Below, piece by piece: positions 52,662 through 61,243 of a stretch of DNA of 64,000 bases. The number at the start of each line of letters is the position of its first letter. Positions within the stretch are counted from its first letter, which is position 1. Below the pieces are notes generated by a model. It made no database searches and was not told where the DNA came from. It worked only from the letters and a program-made list of their open reading frames with translations. Made by a program: the position numbers and the translations under genes. Source of the stretch: JAOTWJ01 sp036398175 (GTDB taxonomy: Bacteria; Gemmatimonadota; Gemmatimonadetes; Gemmatimonadales; GWC2-71-9); contig DASWHL010000078.1 of the NCBI GenBank assembly GCA_036398175.1, positions 1 to 64,000 of the forward strand. The letters run 5' to 3'.

Positions 52662-53953
52662 TGGGAATGACTGTCGCCGAGCGGATTCTGGCCCGCGCCT
52701 CGGGCCTGCCGGCGGTCGCGGCGGGCGACGTGGTGGAGCCCGCGGTGGACCTCGCCATGTCGCACGAGAACGCGGCGCTCGTGATCAACCAGTTCCTGGA
52801 GATCTACCAGGGCACGCCGCTCCCGCCCAAGATCTGGAACCCGGACCGGGTGGCCGTCATCTTCGATCACCGCGTCCCGGCGGAGTCGCCCAAGACGGCG
52901 TCGAACCAGAAGAAGGTGCGGGAGTTCGTGGCGGCGCAGCTGGTCCGCAAGTTCCACGACATCCGCGGCGACGTGGGCGGCATCTGCCACCAGATCCTCC
53001 CGGAGAACGGCTACGTGCGGCCGGGCGCCGTCGTGGTGGGCACGGACTCGCACACCACGAGCCACGGCGCGCTCGGCGCGTTCGCGTTCGGGATCGGGGC
53101 CACCGAGATGGCGAGCGTGTGGGCCCTGGGGACCGTGCTCAACGTCGAGGTCCCCGCGACGATCAAGGTCAACGTCACGGGCCGATTCAAGAAGCACGTG
53201 GGCGCCAAGGACCTGATCCTGCATCTCATCGGCCGGCTGACGGCCCAGGGCGCCAACTTCAAGGTGCTCGAGTTCCACGGCGAGACCATCCAGCGCATGC
53301 CCACCTCGGGACGGCTGGTGCTCTGCAACATGTCCGTCGAGGCGGGGGCCACGGCCGGAATCGTGCCGTCGGACGAGGAAACCGCGCGGTACCTGCGGGA
53401 AGAGGCGGGCGTCACGGGCGTGATCACGCCGATGCTCCCCGATCTCGACGCGCACTACGACCGGGTCATCGAGATCAACGTGTCGAAGCTCGCGCCGCAG
53501 GTGGCGTGCCCCCACACCGTGGACAACGTGAAGGGGATCGCCGAGGTGCGCGGCCGGCCCATTCACCAGGTGGTGATCGGCTCGTGCACCAACGGCCGGC
53601 TCGACGACCTGGCGGTGGCGGCGAAGATCATGAAGGGACGGAAGGTGGCGGCGAATACCAGGATGCTCATCTTCCCCGCCTCGGCCCGGATTTTCCAGGC
53701 CGCGCTGCGCAAGGGCTACGTCAAGACGTTCATGGAGGCCGGCGCCGTCGTGATGAACTCGGGTTGCGGGCCGTGCCTGGGTGTGCACGAGGGCGCCCTG
53801 GGCGACGGCGAGGTCGCGCTCTCGACCACGAACCGGAACTTCAAGGGCCGGATGGGGAACCCCAGGGCCGAGGTGTATCTCTGCTCGCCGGCGGTGGCGG
53901 CAGCCTCGGCCGTGGCGGGAGTCATCACCGACCCGCGAAACGGAGGGCGGTAG
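52661..53953 (+). CDS. Aconitase-family dehydratase large subunit (LeuC-like)
   Basis: The 430-residue protein is of the homoaconitase/isopropylmalate isomerase large-subunit type. GTDSHTTSHGALGAFAFG is the substrate region. The [4Fe-4S] ligands are in GSCTNGRLDD and NSGCGPCLG. I chose the ATG at 52661, 7 bases after AAGGGG; ATGs at 52658 and 52667 are possible. The small subunit follows directly. Its position after a CoA-transferase, outside a leucine operon, suggests another substrate. Confidence 0.88.
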   Translation: MGMTVAERILARASGLPAVAAGDVVEPAVDLAMSHENAALVINQFLEIYQGTPLPPKIWNPDRVAVIFDHRVPAESPKTASNQKKVREFVAAQLVRKFHDIRGDVGGICHQILPENGYVRPGAVVVGTDSHTTSHGALGAFAFGIGATEMASVWALGTVLNVEVPATIKVNVTGRFKKHVGAKDLILHLIGRLTAQGANFKVLEFHGETIQRMPTSGRLVLCNMSVEAGATAGIVPSDEETARYLREEAGVTGVITPMLPDLDAHYDRVIEINVSKLAPQVACPHTVDNVKGIAEVRGRPIHQVVIGSCTNGRLDDLAVAAKIMKGRKVAANTRMLIFPASARIFQAALRKGYVKTFMEAGAVVMNSGCGPCLGVHEGALGDGEVALSTTNRNFKGRMGNPRAEVYLCSPAVAAASAVAGVITDPRNGGR

Positions 53954-53954
53954 C

Positions 53955-54446
53955 ATGGCGACGGTCGTCTATACGGTCGGCGACGACGTCTCGACCGACG
54001 TGATCTACCCGGGCCGCTACATGGCCACGGTGCTCCCGGCGGAAACCCCGCAGTTCGCGTTCGCGGACGATGCCGAGTTCAATGGCAGGCTGAAGGCAAA
54101 GCAGATCCCGGCGGGAGCCGCGCTCGTGGCGGGGGCCAATTTCGGCTGCGGGTCGTCGCGCGAGCAGGCCGTCTCGACGCTCAAAGGCCACGAGCTGGTG
54201 ATCGTGGCCAAGAGCGTGGCGCGCATCTTCCTTCAGAACGCCATCAATCTGGGCCTCCGGGTCGTCATGTGCCCGACCATCGAGGCCGGCGTGAGAGATG
54301 AGCTGGAGGTGGGTGACGAGGAAGTCGTGAACCGCACGTCAGGCACACGCTACCCGGTGGTCCCGCTCCCCCGGTCCCGCCAGGCGATCATTGATGCCGG
54401 AGGGTTGATCTCCTTCACGAGAAGTCGCCTCCTGACACGCACGTGA
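53955..54446 (+). CDS. Aconitase-family dehydratase small subunit (LeuD-like)
   Basis: The 163-residue swivel-domain protein has DDVSTDVIYPGRYM and GANFGCGSSREQAVSTLKG, the conserved small-subunit motifs. It starts one base after the large-subunit stop and completes the heterodimeric hydro-lyase. It is the last of five genes. Confidence 0.88.
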   Translation: MATVVYTVGDDVSTDVIYPGRYMATVLPAETPQFAFADDAEFNGRLKAKQIPAGAALVAGANFGCGSSREQAVSTLKGHELVIVAKSVARIFLQNAINLGLRVVMCPTIEAGVRDELEVGDEEVVNRTSGTRYPVVPLPRSRQAIIDAGGLISFTRSRLLTRT

Positions 54447-54464
54447 CAGGCGGTCTCCGACCGC

Positions 54465-55622
54465 CTAGAACGCCTCTCCGATGGCGAGGTAGAATCCGCC
54501 CGACTTGACGTCGAATCCGTATCCATAGTCGGCGCGGACATTGAGGCCCTCCTTCGGAGAGAGCAGGAAGCGGAGACCCCCGCCAAGGGATGCCTTGAAG
54601 GCGTCCAGGGCAAGGCCGTCCAGTCGCGGAGCCACCTGCCCGGCTTCGGCGAACGCGACGAGGCCGATGCGCCAGATCACGGGAAACCGGTACTCGGTCT
54701 GGAGTGCCACCATCACCTGGTCGCGGAACCGTCCCTGGTAGTATCCGCGGAGCAGGACGTCGCCCCCCAGCTGCGGCAGGAGCTCGAACGGCGGCGTACC
54801 GGTCCGTGCGTCGCCCAGGACCCGGAACGCCAGCACGTGGCGGCGCACCGGAGACACGTACTGGCGCATGTCCAGGCGCGTGCCGCCGTATCCGAAGTCG
54901 CTCAGAAGGCCGGCGCCGGCGCCGAGCAGTCCTAGTTGATGGTAGCGGCCGCGGGTGGGGTAGATCGTGTTGTCTCGGGTGTCCCAGGTGACCAGCAACG
55001 TCCCTTCCACGATCCGCCCGTCCGCGGAGCCCGGAACCGTCCCGGTCACGAGCTGGCCGGAGTCCGAGACCTCGCGGAGCGTGCGGTGCGCCACCTGGAG
55101 CCGGGCACCCACGTACCACCCGCGACGCACCTCCCGGAGCCCCTCGGCCAGGGCCGCGAACGTGAGCGGCGTGTAGTCTTCCTCCGCGCTCTCCGGTGTC
55201 TCGTTGCCGATGCCCCAGAACTTGGTCGGGAATTTGTTGAACGCCACGCTCCCCGCCAGCCGGAGCGTGCCACCCGAGAGATAGAGTCGCGTGCTGAGCG
55301 AGGTCAGGATCTGTTTGCGCGTGGTGTAGATGGCGGAGCCGCCGAATTCGGACGGCGGCACGGACCTCCCCTTGGCCGCGCCTGGCCGGAAGTAATACGT
55401 GGCGAGGCCGCCGAAGCCGGTTCCCGTCTCCGGTTGGTAGAACAGCGCTGGCAACGGGACCAGCGTGTTGCCCGGAGCCGCACTCGAAGAATCAGGCGGA
55501 GGCAACGCCTCCTGGGCTGTCACCCCGGCAACGCAGCAGACTGTCATCAGAAGGCCCGTAAACGCGGCCGCGGCGGGGCCCCGTCTCCGCGGATCCCGCT
55601 GAAGCGGGCCCTCGGCACGCAT
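54465..55622 (-). CDS. Omp85/BamA-like outer-membrane barrel
   Basis: The protein of about 385 residues ends in a C-terminal surface-antigen barrel: TWDTRDNTIYPTRG, LGGDVLLRGYYQGRFRD with the conserved RGY, and a terminal aromatic Phe (AIGEAF). No POTRA repeats precede it, so it is a short barrel-only Omp85 relative. Its signal peptide (AAAAFTGLLMTVCCVAGVTAQ) begins inside repeat copy C: the likely ATG at 55622 and the first ~11 codons are repeat sequence. Confidence 0.8.
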   Translation of the reverse strand: MRAEGPLQRDPRRRGPAAAAFTGLLMTVCCVAGVTAQEALPPPDSSSAAPGNTLVPLPALFYQPETGTGFGGLATYYFRPGAAKGRSVPPSEFGGSAIYTTRKQILTSLSTRLYLSGGTLRLAGSVAFNKFPTKFWGIGNETPESAEEDYTPLTFAALAEGLREVRRGWYVGARLQVAHRTLREVSDSGQLVTGTVPGSADGRIVEGTLLVTWDTRDNTIYPTRGRYHQLGLLGAGAGLLSDFGYGGTRLDMRQYVSPVRRHVLAFRVLGDARTGTPPFELLPQLGGDVLLRGYYQGRFRDQVMVALQTEYRFPVIWRIGLVAFAEAGQVAPRLDGLALDAFKASLGGGLRFLLSPKEGLNVRADYGYGFDVKSGGFYLAIGEAF

Positions 55623-55701
55623 CTGTCGCCGAGGCGACATGGACCTCGCGCCCGTCTCACGGGCAGATCGCGGCCGAGGGCCCGCTTCAGCGGGATCCAC
55701 C
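55591..55701 (+). repeat. Modular cruciform repeat, copy C
   Basis: Outer arms GGATCCCGCTGAAGCGGGCC and GGCCCGCTTCAGCGGGATCC are exact complements here. Inner hairpins are GTCGCCGAGGCGAC then GCCCGTCTCACGGGC, the same order as copy A. It overlaps the 5' end of the Omp85 gene. Confidence 0.88.
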
Positions 55702-55732
55702 GATTCCACCGCAGGTGCCGGAGAATGGAAAC

Positions 55733-56290
55733 ATGCCCGGGAAGCTACCGCCGGATGGGAGCGCGGCAATCAACCAGGGTAGTTTGCGCTTCACACAGAC
55801 CACCGAGGACGCCGTGCCTGCAGAGGCCGTTCAGGACCATTACCCCGACGGATTCGCGCATTGTTTCGGCTGCGGCCGGTTGAACGAGCACGGGCATCAG
55901 CTCAAGACATTTCGCGAGGGCGACGAAGCCGTCGCGCGGTTCCAGCCGGGGCCCCACCACATTGCCCTTCCGGGGTTCGTGTACGGTGGGCTCATCGCGT
56001 CGCTGATTGACTGTCACGGCATTGGCGCCGCCGCCGACGCGGAGCTGCGCGCCGCGGGTCACGACGTTGGTCAGGTTCCGACGCCGCGGTACGTGACCGC
56101 CTCACTCCACGTGAACTACCTCAAGCCGACGCCGCTCGGCGTGGAGCTGGAGCTACGAGCGCGCGTGCGGGAGCGGACCGCACGGAAAGCGGTCGTCGAG
56201 GTGGCACTCAGCGCGGCCGGGGTCGTCACCGCGCGGGGCGAGGTGGTGGCGGTGGCGATGCCGGTAGCCATGGGCAGTCCAGCTACCTGA
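55733..56290 (+). CDS. PaaI-like hotdog thioesterase
   Basis: The protein of about 185 residues has CFGCGRLNEHGHQL, the ALPGFVYGGLIASLIDCHGIGAA core helix and YVTASLHVNYLKPTPLGVELEL, typical of PaaI-type acyl-CoA thioesterases. A GTG at 55715 is an alternative start. It is convergent with pepE and overlaps its 3' end by 8 bases. Confidence 0.85.
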   Translation: MPGKLPPDGSAAINQGSLRFTQTTEDAVPAEAVQDHYPDGFAHCFGCGRLNEHGHQLKTFREGDEAVARFQPGPHHIALPGFVYGGLIASLIDCHGIGAAADAELRAAGHDVGQVPTPRYVTASLHVNYLKPTPLGVELELRARVRERTARKAVVEVALSAAGVVTARGEVVAVAMPVAMGSPAT

Positions 56291-56996
56291 GGTCCCGCGG
56301 CGGGAAGTCCGTGAGCGGTCCGGGCGCCACGTCCCAGGGCTCGCGGCCCTTCAGGAACGCGCGGGCCGGCTGATCACCCAGGAGCGTGGCGGCCTGCCCA
56401 TCCACGCGCACGGCCGTCCCCTCCCGCATCCCCAGCACCGGCATCCCCGGATTCAGCTCCAGGAACTCGAGCAGCCGCTCCGAGCGGGTTTCGCCGCCGT
56501 GGTTGGGGATCGCGGCGTCCGTGAAATGCGGGTTGATCTGGTACGGGATCAGGCCCAGCGCGGCGAAGCTCGGCGGCTCCATCACCGGCATGTCGTTGGT
56601 CGTGCGGATCGTCGGGCTGGCCACGTTGCTGCCGGCGCTCCAGCCGACATACGGCGCGCCCGCGCGCACCCGCCCGCGAATGGCGTCGAGGAGCTTCAAC
56701 TCGTACATCCGCGCCAGCAACTGGAACGTATTGCCGCCGCCGACGGCAATGGCGTCGGCGTTCCGGACGGCCGCCACGGGATCCTGGGCCGCATGGACGC
56801 CCTGCACGGCGCAGCCAAGGGGCGTGAAACGCTCGGCGACCTTGCGGACGAACTCGTCGTAGGAAAACCGCACGGCCGCGAACGGAATGAACGCGACGTT
56901 GCGGGTGCCGGTCAGATGGTCGCGCAGCCAATCACCAGCGTGGCCCAGGAAGGTGCCGCCGAAGTTGGTGGAGTTGGAGAGGAGCAGAAGGCGCAT
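56283..56996 (-). CDS. pepE: Dipeptidase E (alpha-aspartyl dipeptidase)
   Basis: The 237-residue cytoplasmic S51 peptidase hydrolyses Asp-X dipeptides. Ser120 in GWSAGSN and His157 in INPHF match the E. coli PepE positions exactly, and AVGGGNTFQLL and PTIRTTNDMP are conserved. Its promoter region contains the third GCCGATN heptamer array. Confidence 0.95.
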   Translation of the reverse strand: MRLLLLSNSTNFGGTFLGHAGDWLRDHLTGTRNVAFIPFAAVRFSYDEFVRKVAERFTPLGCAVQGVHAAQDPVAAVRNADAIAVGGGNTFQLLARMYELKLLDAIRGRVRAGAPYVGWSAGSNVASPTIRTTNDMPVMEPPSFAALGLIPYQINPHFTDAAIPNHGGETRSERLLEFLELNPGMPVLGMREGTAVRVDGQAATLLGDQPARAFLKGREPWDVAPGPLTDFPPRDLR

Positions 56997-57011
56997 GGTT
57001 GGGTCCGGGTG

Positions 57012-57041
57012 GGCCGATTGCCGATTGGCCGATGGCCGATC
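57012..57041. repeat. GCCGATN heptamer array, third site
   Basis: Four GCCGAT units with variable seventh bases lie in a row, just upstream of pepE. Unlike the sites at 6511 and 46193, the mirrored half is absent, so this is a direct array only. Confidence 0.55.
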
Positions 57042-57091
57042 GCGTGGGGAGAACTCCTAACGATAGCAGATTGGACGGGGTGTGGGGGTCG

Positions 57092-57196
57092 GGTGGATCC
57101 CGCTGAAGCGGGCCCTCGGCCACGATCTGCCCGTGAAACGGGCGGACGTCGCCTCGGCGATAGACGGCGCCGAGGGCCCGCTTCAGCGGGATCCAC
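57092..57196 (-). repeat. Modular cruciform repeat, copy D
   Basis: Outer arms TGGATCCCGCTGAAGCGGGC and GCCCGCTTCAGCGGGATCCA are complementary; inner hairpins are GCCCGTGAAACGGGC then GTCGCCTCGGCGA, the order of copy B. It lies between divergent remnants in the pepE-sdaA gap. Confidence 0.87.
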
Positions 57197-57201
57197 TCCG
57201 C

Positions 57202-57279
57202 GCCGTCGCGGTCGCGAGCTACGACGAGCGGTTCGTGGCCCTGGCCCGGACGCTGGAGTTCGCGATCGCCGACGTGTGA
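57202..57279 (+). pseudogene. Short C-terminal gene remnant
   Basis: About 25 codons next to repeat copy D read as protein (ASYDERFVALARTLEFAIAD, stop). I cannot name the family. The repeat appears to have landed in or replaced the rest of the gene. The remainder of 56997-57317 holds only repeats. Confidence 0.3.
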
Positions 57280-57317
57280 AAAATTGGCAAGGCGACAATC
57301 CCTACCCGATCGCTCCG

Positions 57318-58697
57318 TCAACAATCCGCGAGATTCACCGACAACCCGCCCTGGGACGTTTCCTTGTACTTCCCGTGCATGTCGAGGCCGGTCTGCCGCA
57401 TGGTCTCGATCACGCGGTCCAGCGGCACGTGGTGCTTGCCGTCCCCGTAAAGCACTGCGAGCCGCGCGGCATTGACGGCCTTGGTGGCCCCCATGGTGTT
57501 GCGCTCGATGCATGGCACCTGCACGAGCCCGGCCACCGGGTCGCAGGTGAGGCCCAGGTTGTGCTCCATGCCGATCTCGGCGGCCTCCTCGATCTGCTCG
57601 TTGGTGCCGCCCATGACCGCGGCGAGGCCGGCGGCGGCCATGGAGCACGCGACGCCGACCTCCCCCTGGCATCCCATCTCGGCCGCGGAGAGCGAGGCGT
57701 TCTTCTTGTAGAGCATGCCGATGGCGCCGGCGGTGAGCAGGAACGTCCGGATGCCCTCGGGCGTGGCGCCCGGCACGAAACGGACGTAATAGGCGAGCAC
57801 GGCCGGGACGACGCCGGCCGCGCCGTTGGTCGGGGCCGTGACGACGCGGCCGCCCGCGGCGTTCTCCTCGTTCACGGCGAGCGCAAAGAGGCTTACCCAG
57901 TCGAGGGTCGTGAGCGGGTCGGCGCCGGGCTCACCTGACAGGCTCCGGTACAGCTTGGCGGCCCGGCGCCGGACGCGAAGGCCGCCCGGCAGCTCGCCCG
58001 CGCCCCGGCAGCCGCGGTCAATGCACGCCTCCATGGTTTGCCAGATTCGGTCGAGTGCCGCGTCCGTCTCCGCGGCCGGCCGCCACGCCGCCTCGTTTGC
58101 CCGGAGAATCTCGGCAATCGAGAGCGCCTGCCGCTGTCCGGTCTCCAGCAGCTCGACCGCCGTGCCGAACGGGTACCGGACCGGCTCGGGCGACGGCGCG
58201 GCGCCGGTGGCGCCCGCTTCCGCCTCCTCGCGGGAGACGACAAACCCGCCGCCCACCGAGAAGTACTCGCTCGACGCGAGCGTCCGGCCGTCGGCCGCGA
58301 ACGCCGTGAACCGCATGCCGTTGGGATGCGTCGGGAGGAATTCCTGCTGGTGGAACAGGAGATCGCGCGGCTCCCGCCATTCGACCGGCCTGAGGCCGGC
58401 GAGCAGCAACCGCCCGGAGTCCCGAACCGTCGTGACGAGGTCGGGGATCCGCTCGGGATCCACCTGATCGGGCCGCTCGCCCAGCAGGCCGAGCAGGATA
58501 GCGCGATCCGTGGCGTGACCGCGGCCGGTGAGCGCCAGGGAGCCGTACAGGTCGGTCTGCACTCGCACGACGCGATCCAGCATCCCGCCATCGGCCAGCC
58601 CCTCGGCGAACCGGCGCGCGGCACGCATCGGCCCCACGGTGTGCGAGCTGGAGGGACCGATACCGATCTTGAAGAGGTCGAGAACGCTGATCTGCAT
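57318..58697 (-). CDS. sdaA: L-serine ammonia-lyase (iron-sulfur)
   Basis: The 459-residue single-chain enzyme converts serine to pyruvate and ammonia. The N-terminal domain starts SVLDLFKIGIGPSSSHTVGP. The [4Fe-4S] cysteines are in AEMGCQGEVGVACS and NLGLTCDPVAGLVQVPCIERN. The protein ends in Cys (NLADC), as in the Legionella enzyme where the terminal Cys enters the active site. It begins 4 bases after the upstream membrane-protein gene. Confidence 0.95.
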   Translation of the reverse strand: MQISVLDLFKIGIGPSSSHTVGPMRAARRFAEGLADGGMLDRVVRVQTDLYGSLALTGRGHATDRAILLGLLGERPDQVDPERIPDLVTTVRDSGRLLLAGLRPVEWREPRDLLFHQQEFLPTHPNGMRFTAFAADGRTLASSEYFSVGGGFVVSREEAEAGATGAAPSPEPVRYPFGTAVELLETGQRQALSIAEILRANEAAWRPAAETDAALDRIWQTMEACIDRGCRGAGELPGGLRVRRRAAKLYRSLSGEPGADPLTTLDWVSLFALAVNEENAAGGRVVTAPTNGAAGVVPAVLAYYVRFVPGATPEGIRTFLLTAGAIGMLYKKNASLSAAEMGCQGEVGVACSMAAAGLAAVMGGTNEQIEEAAEIGMEHNLGLTCDPVAGLVQVPCIERNTMGATKAVNAARLAVLYGDGKHHVPLDRVIETMRQTGLDMHGKYKETSQGGLSVNLADC

Positions 58698-58701
58698 CAG
58701 T

Positions 58702-59322
58702 CTACGACACGCGGCCAGCCGCGCTCGTGTACCCCTCCGCCACGGTGTCCCAGACCGGTCGGCCCAGGAAGGCGCCCAGGGTGTCCGCGTTGCGGCGCAG
58801 CGTGTCGTAGTCGCCGTGGTCGGTCACGTTGATCCGGCGGCCGTCTGTGAGCACCAGGTTCAGCTCGAAACTGTCGTAGGAGCCGTCATCGCCGCGCACG
58901 CGTTCCCGGATGATCTGGAGCGCGTGGATGTCGTCGAGCTTCGCGTGGGCCTTGAGCGAGAGCCGGTTGACGACCTCGTTCGGCGCCGTGCGACCGCGCC
59001 AGAACGCCCCGTGTCGCTTGTCGAAGACCACGGGCGCGGTCCCGAAGTAGAACAACCCGCCGCCCACCGCCGCGAAGGCTCCGCCGAAGGCCACCAGCGG
59101 CCAGCCACCGCTCACGGCCCCGACCACCCCCGCACTGATCGCGAGGAGCAGGAAGACCCCGGCGAAGAGCCGCATGCCCAGCGATGCCGGGAACTCCACG
59201 CGCGCCGGGTTCACCGTCACGAGGTCGCGCGTGCGGAAGTTGGCGCCGCCGCCCACCAGCGGGTCCCATCGGGTCCGTCGGGCGAACGGGTCGTCGGCGA
59301 GCGACGGCGGGATGGCGGCCAT
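58702..59322 (-). CDS. Membrane protein of unknown function
   Basis: The 206-residue protein has a DPFARRTRWDPLVGGGANFRT start, two close membrane helices (~50-95), and a C-terminal soluble domain with FDKRHGAFWRG and LVLTDGRRINVTDHG. I recognise no named family, though similar two-helix proteins occur in other bacteria. Its ATG overlaps the upstream stop (TGATG), so it is coupled to the DUF1569 gene. Confidence 0.7.
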   Translation of the reverse strand: MAAIPPSLADDPFARRTRWDPLVGGGANFRTRDLVTVNPARVEFPASLGMRLFAGVFLLLAISAGVVGAVSGGWPLVAFGGAFAAVGGGLFYFGTAPVVFDKRHGAFWRGRTAPNEVVNRLSLKAHAKLDDIHALQIIRERVRGDDGSYDSFELNLVLTDGRRINVTDHGDYDTLRRNADTLGAFLGRPVWDTVAEGYTSAAGRVS

Positions 59323-59768
59323 CAGGCGCCGAATTGGCGGAAGTGGTGACTGATGTGCCGCCACGTGAGCACGCCCCAGGCGCCGCCCGACATCCTCCCG
59401 AACGCCGGGTGGTCCGGCCAGGGACCGTTCCGGGGCCGCGCCACGAACTGCTTGAGCATGGCCGGGAGCTGACCCCGCTCGCGGGCAAAGTCCGCGGTGT
59501 CGGTGCGGGCCAGGAGTTCCCGCGCGGTGGGCACACCCTTCGGGAACGGCATCACGTAGATCACGAAGTGCTTGACGATCGGGTAGCGCAGGAACACCCG
59601 CTTCGGGGCAACGTCCAGCTCGCCGGTCGCCATCCGCACCGCGTCATTCACGTGCGCGAGCATCCGGGCGCAGGTGAACCGTCCCCAGCGGGCCGGGGTC
59701 TCGGGGGTCAGCCCGGACAGACGATCGAGCAGCGCCGAGCGGTCGGCAGCGTTCCACAGGCTGGCCAC
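59322..59768 (-). CDS. DUF1569/DinB-like protein
   Basis: The 148-residue protein has RWGRFTCARMLAHVNDAVRM, a YPIVKHFVIYVMPFPKG segment and a final WRHISHHFRQFG, the pattern of DUF1569 proteins in the DinB four-helix superfamily with histidine metal ligands. It starts with GTG behind GGAG. Function unknown. Confidence 0.78.
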   Translation of the reverse strand: MASLWNAADRSALLDRLSGLTPETPARWGRFTCARMLAHVNDAVRMATGELDVAPKRVFLRYPIVKHFVIYVMPFPKGVPTARELLARTDTADFARERGQLPAMLKQFVARPRNGPWPDHPAFGRMSGGAWGVLTWRHISHHFRQFGA

Positions 59769-59845
59769 TGATGCTCCATGCGGAGGGGCGAGGATACGAA
59801 GCAGCCGCCGGCCGGCCGGCGCAAGGGCCCGCGGCGAGGGGCGCC

Positions 59846-61147
59846 CTACGAGACGCCGGGCGCCGGTCCGTTCAGCCCGATCATGAGCGGCGGCGGTTCG
59901 GCGGCCACGAGATACTCGAACTCCGCGCGGAACTCGGCCAGCGTCATGCCGCACGTGGCCGCGAATCGTGCCAGCTCGTGCGGATCCTCGAAATCGTCCC
60001 GCCGCAGCCGGATCATGTACCGCCGGGCGATGGCGTACCGCGTGGAGTTGATGTCCACCAGCCGGACGCGGGTGCGTCCGGTCTCGGGATCGAGCATCTG
60101 GCGGAACGGCACGGGGACGAACCGCCCCGCCTGCATCGAGATCATGACGCCGTTGCCGCCGGCGATGAGGTACTTCGCCGCGCAGTAGCCGAGGTCGCGC
60201 GTGTACTCCATGTCCAGCGGGATGGGATCGGCGCAGCGCAGCTCGTAGCCGATGTTCTTGGCGACGATCGTGGTCTTGAGCGACAGCTCCTTGAGCCGCT
60301 TCTGCACCTGCGCCTTCAGGATCTCGCCGATGTTCACCTCGGCGACGCGCAGATTCCCGTGCGCGTCGCGCTCGACTTCCTCGAGCCGCGCCAGATCCTC
60401 GGTGTCAATGTCCAGCACCAGCCCCTCGGCGATCACCGCGACCCCGTCACGCCGATCGTACGAGAGCCGTTTCACGATGGCGCCGACCAGCGTGTCCACG
60501 ATCGCCTTGAGCCGGATCCGGCGCCCCTCGAACTCCTCCGGGATCAGCGTGAGCGTGGCGCCCGCCGCTTTGCCGATGCCGAGCGCCAGATGGCCTGCTT
60601 TCCGGCCCATGGCGATCACGAAGTACCAGCGCGACGTGGTCCATGCGTCCACCATCAGGTTCTTGACGATGTCCACGCCGTGGTGGCGGGCCGTCTGGAA
60701 GCCGAACGTGTCCACGTAGGGCGGCAGATCGAGGTCGTTGTCTATGGTCTTGGGCACGTGCACGACGTGAATCCGCCCCGCGGCCTTCTCCTCGAGCCTC
60801 ATGGCCGAAAAGGCCGTGTCGTCGCCGCCGATGGTGATCAATTGGGCCACGTTGAGCCGGAGCAGCGAGATAACGGCGTTCTCGAGGTGCTGGGGGTCCT
60901 TGGTGGGATTCGCGCGCGAGATGCCGATGTGCGAGCCGCCGCGGAAGTGGATGCGGCTCACGTCCTCGATGCCGAGGGGCGTCACGTGGTCAATATCGCC
61001 GTGCATGATCCACTCGAAGCCGTCGCGCAGACCGAGGACCTCGACGCCCTCGAGCTGGGCGCGGATGGTGGCGGCGGCGATCACGCTGTTGATGCCGGGG
61101 GCTGGGCCGCCGGCCACGAGGATGGCGAGGTTGCGGCGTTGGGTCAT
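59846..61147 (-). CDS. 6-phosphofructokinase, predicted PPi-dependent
   Basis: The 433-residue glycolytic enzyme phosphorylates fructose 6-phosphate. The nucleotide/pyrophosphate loop is AGGPAPGINSVI. The donor site reads ITIGGDDT with Asp110 and VPKTIDND with Lys133. In ATP-dependent enzymes these two positions are Gly, and Asp plus Lys marks PPi-dependent enzymes, which are reversible. Length and the AMGRKAGHLAL region fit the group II PFKs. It lies 77 bases upstream of the DUF1569 gene. Confidence 0.9.
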   Translation of the reverse strand: MTQRRNLAILVAGGPAPGINSVIAAATIRAQLEGVEVLGLRDGFEWIMHGDIDHVTPLGIEDVSRIHFRGGSHIGISRANPTKDPQHLENAVISLLRLNVAQLITIGGDDTAFSAMRLEEKAAGRIHVVHVPKTIDNDLDLPPYVDTFGFQTARHHGVDIVKNLMVDAWTTSRWYFVIAMGRKAGHLALGIGKAAGATLTLIPEEFEGRRIRLKAIVDTLVGAIVKRLSYDRRDGVAVIAEGLVLDIDTEDLARLEEVERDAHGNLRVAEVNIGEILKAQVQKRLKELSLKTTIVAKNIGYELRCADPIPLDMEYTRDLGYCAAKYLIAGGNGVMISMQAGRFVPVPFRQMLDPETGRTRVRLVDINSTRYAIARRYMIRLRRDDFEDPHELARFAATCGMTLAEFRAEFEYLVAAEPPPLMIGLNGPAPGVS

Positions 61148-61216
61148 GGAGGAAAAGAAACAGCGGCGACGGCGGCTGGGGAGTCCAGGGGGTGGATTGG
61201 GGGGATTGGGGGGAGT

Positions 61217-61234
61217 CCCGGGCTGAAGCCCGGG
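61217..61234. terminator. Perfect 18-base hairpin after the PAP2 gene
   Basis: CCCGGGCT-GA-AGCCCGGG lies 10 bases past the PAP2 stop, in the gap before the pfk gene on the same strand. It shares GCTGAAGC with the modular repeat arms and may be a degenerate single-hairpin relative acting as terminator. Confidence 0.5.
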
Positions 61235-61243
61235 CTCGGCGGC

